Shown here: positions 5,651 through 6,812 of the stretch, piece by piece
Position numbering within the stretch: position 1 is the first letter of the stretch
Layout: every line of letters begins with the position of its first letter
Assembly: GCA_002482405.1 (NCBI GenBank)
Contig: DLFX01000400.1
Location: 1-6,812 of the forward strand
Source of the DNA: Firmicutes bacterium UBA7709
GTDB taxonomy: Bacteria; Bacillota_A; Clostridia; Peptostreptococcales; Anaerovoracaceae
DNA: 6,812 nt
Reading direction: 5' to 3'
Translations under genes and position numbers: made by a program
The notes under the pieces: model-generated
The model's database searches: none
What the model was told of the DNA's origin: nothing
What the model saw: the letters and a program-made list of their open reading frames with translations, nothing else

Positions 5651-6211
5651 ATGAGAATATATGTGATCAGCGACACCCATGGCAAGATCGACAAGGCTGT
5701 GGAAATATATAAAACGCTTCAGGATATCGATTTGATCGTTCACCTTGGGGATCATTGGAATGATGCAAAGAGGATGAAGGAACAGCTCTCCGTTCCGCTG
5801 ATCGGCGTAAAGGGAAATATGGACGGCTCCTTTGCAAGGGACGGACACCACATCCTGGAGACGGACTTCGGCAGGATCCTTCTCGCTCACGGACACATGG
5901 AAAGTGTGAAGCAGGGCCTCGACAATATCATGTATAAAGCGGAAGCCCTGAAGTGCCGCGCCGCCTTTTTCGGGCATACCCATATTCCCCTCTTTATTGA
6001 GGCAAACGGCATGTACCTTCTGAACCCCGGCAGCCTTACCCTGCCCACAGGAGGCAGAAAGGGCTCCTATGCCGTGGCCACCGTTACCGAAGAATCGCTG
6101 AATGCGGCGATTTTATACGAGGATGTGCAGCAGATCAGAAAAAATGAACCGGGTTCGTCAGGATCGCCGAGAACCCTCCGCAGCATGCTGAACGACAGCG
6201 ATCGCTTTTAA
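5651..6211 (+). CDS. yfcE: YfcE/MJ0936-family metallophosphoesterase (phosphodiesterase)
   Basis: The 186-residue calcineurin-like phosphoesterase carries every metal-site block in order: SDTHG (D8, H10), HLGDH (D34), GNMD (N56, D58), AHGH (H80, H82) and GHTH (H109, H111), then NPGS (124-127). These coordinate a two-metal centre, usually Mn2+, that hydrolyses phosphodiester or phosphomonoester bonds. The natural substrate of this small family is not settled, and the symbol here is family-level. After the fold ends near residue 155, a linker rich in Gly, Ser and Pro leads to a short C-terminal tail, LRSMLNDSDRF. An in-frame TAA at 5645-5647 rules out an earlier start. The nearest Shine-Dalgarno, GGAGG at 5631-5635, is 15 nt from the ATG, longer than usual. 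Terminator upstream and promoter downstream suggest it is transcribed alone. Confidence 0.93.
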   Translation: MRIYVISDTHGKIDKAVEIYKTLQDIDLIVHLGDHWNDAKRMKEQLSVPLIGVKGNMDGSFARDGHHILETDFGRILLAHGHMESVKQGLDNIMYKAEALKCRAAFFGHTHIPLFIEANGMYLLNPGSLTLPTGGRKGSYAVATVTEESLNAAILYEDVQQIRKNEPGSSGSPRTLRSMLNDSDRF

Positions 6212-6250
6212 CATCCATTTTATTTTTATGGGAAATAATAGTGAATTTTG

Positions 6251-6279
6251 TTGAAAAACGTCAGGGAGACGGATATAAT
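6251..6279 (+). promoter_or_regulatory. Near-consensus sigma-A promoter for the deacetylase gene
   Basis: TTGAAA (6251-6256, 5/6), a 17-nt spacer and a perfect TATAAT (6274-6279) form the best promoter match in the window. Predicted +1 is near 6286, giving a leader of about 56 nt before the ATG at 6342. The leader contains a small CTGA/TCAG inverted repeat (6288-6303) but no strong ribosome-binding site. Confidence 0.8.
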
Positions 6280-6341
6280 TTAATTGTCTGAACTTTTTGT
6301 CAGTATGTCGGGCGTTCTTTGTGTTAAAGAAAGTGTGTGAT

Positions 6342-6812
6342 ATGTATTTCGGGAGTGTGCGGTTCTTTAAGCATCTGATAGTTTTCGTTGTGTTGCTCCT
6401 CATCTTCGGGCTGGCGATTGCAACGGTTTGTCTGACTGTGTTCAATAAGGATTACAAGGAGCAGATTTCGGATATGCGGTCTGTGACTGTTCTCGCCCAG
6501 TCGACTCCCGCAGAAGATAAAAATCATGGGGAAAGCCTTTCCATTGAATACCAGGAGCTTTACCCCGACATGTACGCAAAGCTGCCTAAAGCCACCAGAA
6601 CGGAGCCCAAGACGGTCTATCTCAGCTTTGACGACGGCCCCTCGCCCAGGACCGCCGAGATACTGGATGTTCTGAAACAGGAGGATGTCAAAGCCACGTT
6701 CTTCATAATCGGGAGAGAAGGAGAACGGGAAAAGGACCTCATGAAGAGGATCGTAGACGAAGGGCATACCCTCGGTATCCACACCTATTCCCATGTATAC
6801 ACCAGCATTTAT
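6342..6812 (+). CDS. Membrane-anchored polysaccharide deacetylase (NodB domain), 3' end outside window
   Basis: The frame is open to the last base, giving 157 residues. Residues 12-33 form one hydrophobic segment after a short basic N-terminus, an uncleaved signal anchor or signal peptide placing the enzyme outside the membrane. A ~55-residue linker leads to the NodB homology domain, which begins at KTVYLSFDDGPS (90-101): D97 is the expected catalytic base and D98 a metal ligand. AEILDVL and ATFFIIG (118-124) follow, and motif 2 is HTYSH (H147, H151), completing the Asp-His-His metal site. Motifs 3-5 lie beyond the window. Such enzymes remove N-acetyl groups from peptidoglycan or other surface glycans, often giving lysozyme resistance. 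The start is uncertain: ATG 6342 has only weak AAAG sequences upstream, and in-frame GTG codons at 6321 and 6333 are alternatives; 6321 would add MLKKVCD and a more basic N-terminus. Family assignment is secure. Confidence 0.9.
   Translation, partial: MYFGSVRFFKHLIVFVVLLLIFGLAIATVCLTVFNKDYKEQISDMRSVTVLAQSTPAEDKNHGESLSIEYQELYPDMYAKLPKATRTEPKTVYLSFDDGPSPRTAEILDVLKQEDVKATFFIIGREGEREKDLMKRIVDEGHTLGIHTYSHVYTSIY

Noticed and set aside
5582..5983. 133-codon - strand frame opposite the metallophosphoesterase
   Set aside because: Overlaps motif-bearing + strand sequence and ends at the hcp terminator; no family resemblance.
6212..6250. Terminator after the metallophosphoesterase gene
   Set aside because: Only short A/T complementarity (TATTT/AAATA) around a T-rich stretch; no stable stem followed by a T-run.

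Overview
The window reads as chromosomal DNA of an anaerobic, Gram-positive (Clostridia-type) bacterium. The signs are strong AGGAGG ribosome-binding sites, tight same-strand gene packing, short intergenic gaps, a class I-type hybrid-cluster protein, a RocB-type peptidase and a membrane-anchored NodB deacetylase. Base composition is moderate to fairly G+C-rich in the genes and A/T-rich between them. Genus cannot be read from the sequence. All six genes are on the + strand; the first lacks its 5' end and the last lacks its 3' end.

Region 1 (1-3430) is a compact run of three genes: the C-terminal half of an amino-acid permease, a guanidino-group hydrolase of the DDAH/arginine deiminase superfamily, and RocB, an M20-family metallohydrolase. 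Gaps are 15 and 4 nt and no internal promoter or terminator was seen, so this looks like one operon. It probably imports and breaks down arginine or a modified arginine; the exact substrate is open.

Region 2 (3431-3841) starts with a good sigma-A-type promoter whose predicted +1 is the A of the next gene's ATG. That gene encodes a small methylguanine-DNA-methyltransferase-like protein (PCHRVV motif), so its mRNA is probably leaderless. Its stop codon lies inside an A/T-rich inverted repeat, followed by further overlapping inverted repeats and a clean 14-bp palindrome (GTTGC-AAAA-GCAAC).

Region 3 (3842-5583) holds hcp, the hybrid-cluster protein (hydroxylamine/NO reductase), with all Fe-S and hybrid-cluster ligands present, closed by a textbook intrinsic terminator. 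The palindrome upstream sits where a CRP/FNR-type activator would bind.

Region 4 (5584-6812) holds a YfcE/MJ0936-type metallophosphoesterase, a 130-nt gap with a near-consensus promoter (TTGAAA-N17-TATAAT), and the start of a membrane-anchored polysaccharide deacetylase cut by the window edge.

I see no mobile element, CRISPR array, tRNA or rRNA, and no gene-free stretch longer than about 140 nt. The gene content is mostly familiar. The most interesting points are the unresolved chemistry of the arginine operon, the leaderless repair gene, and the structured control region in front of hcp.
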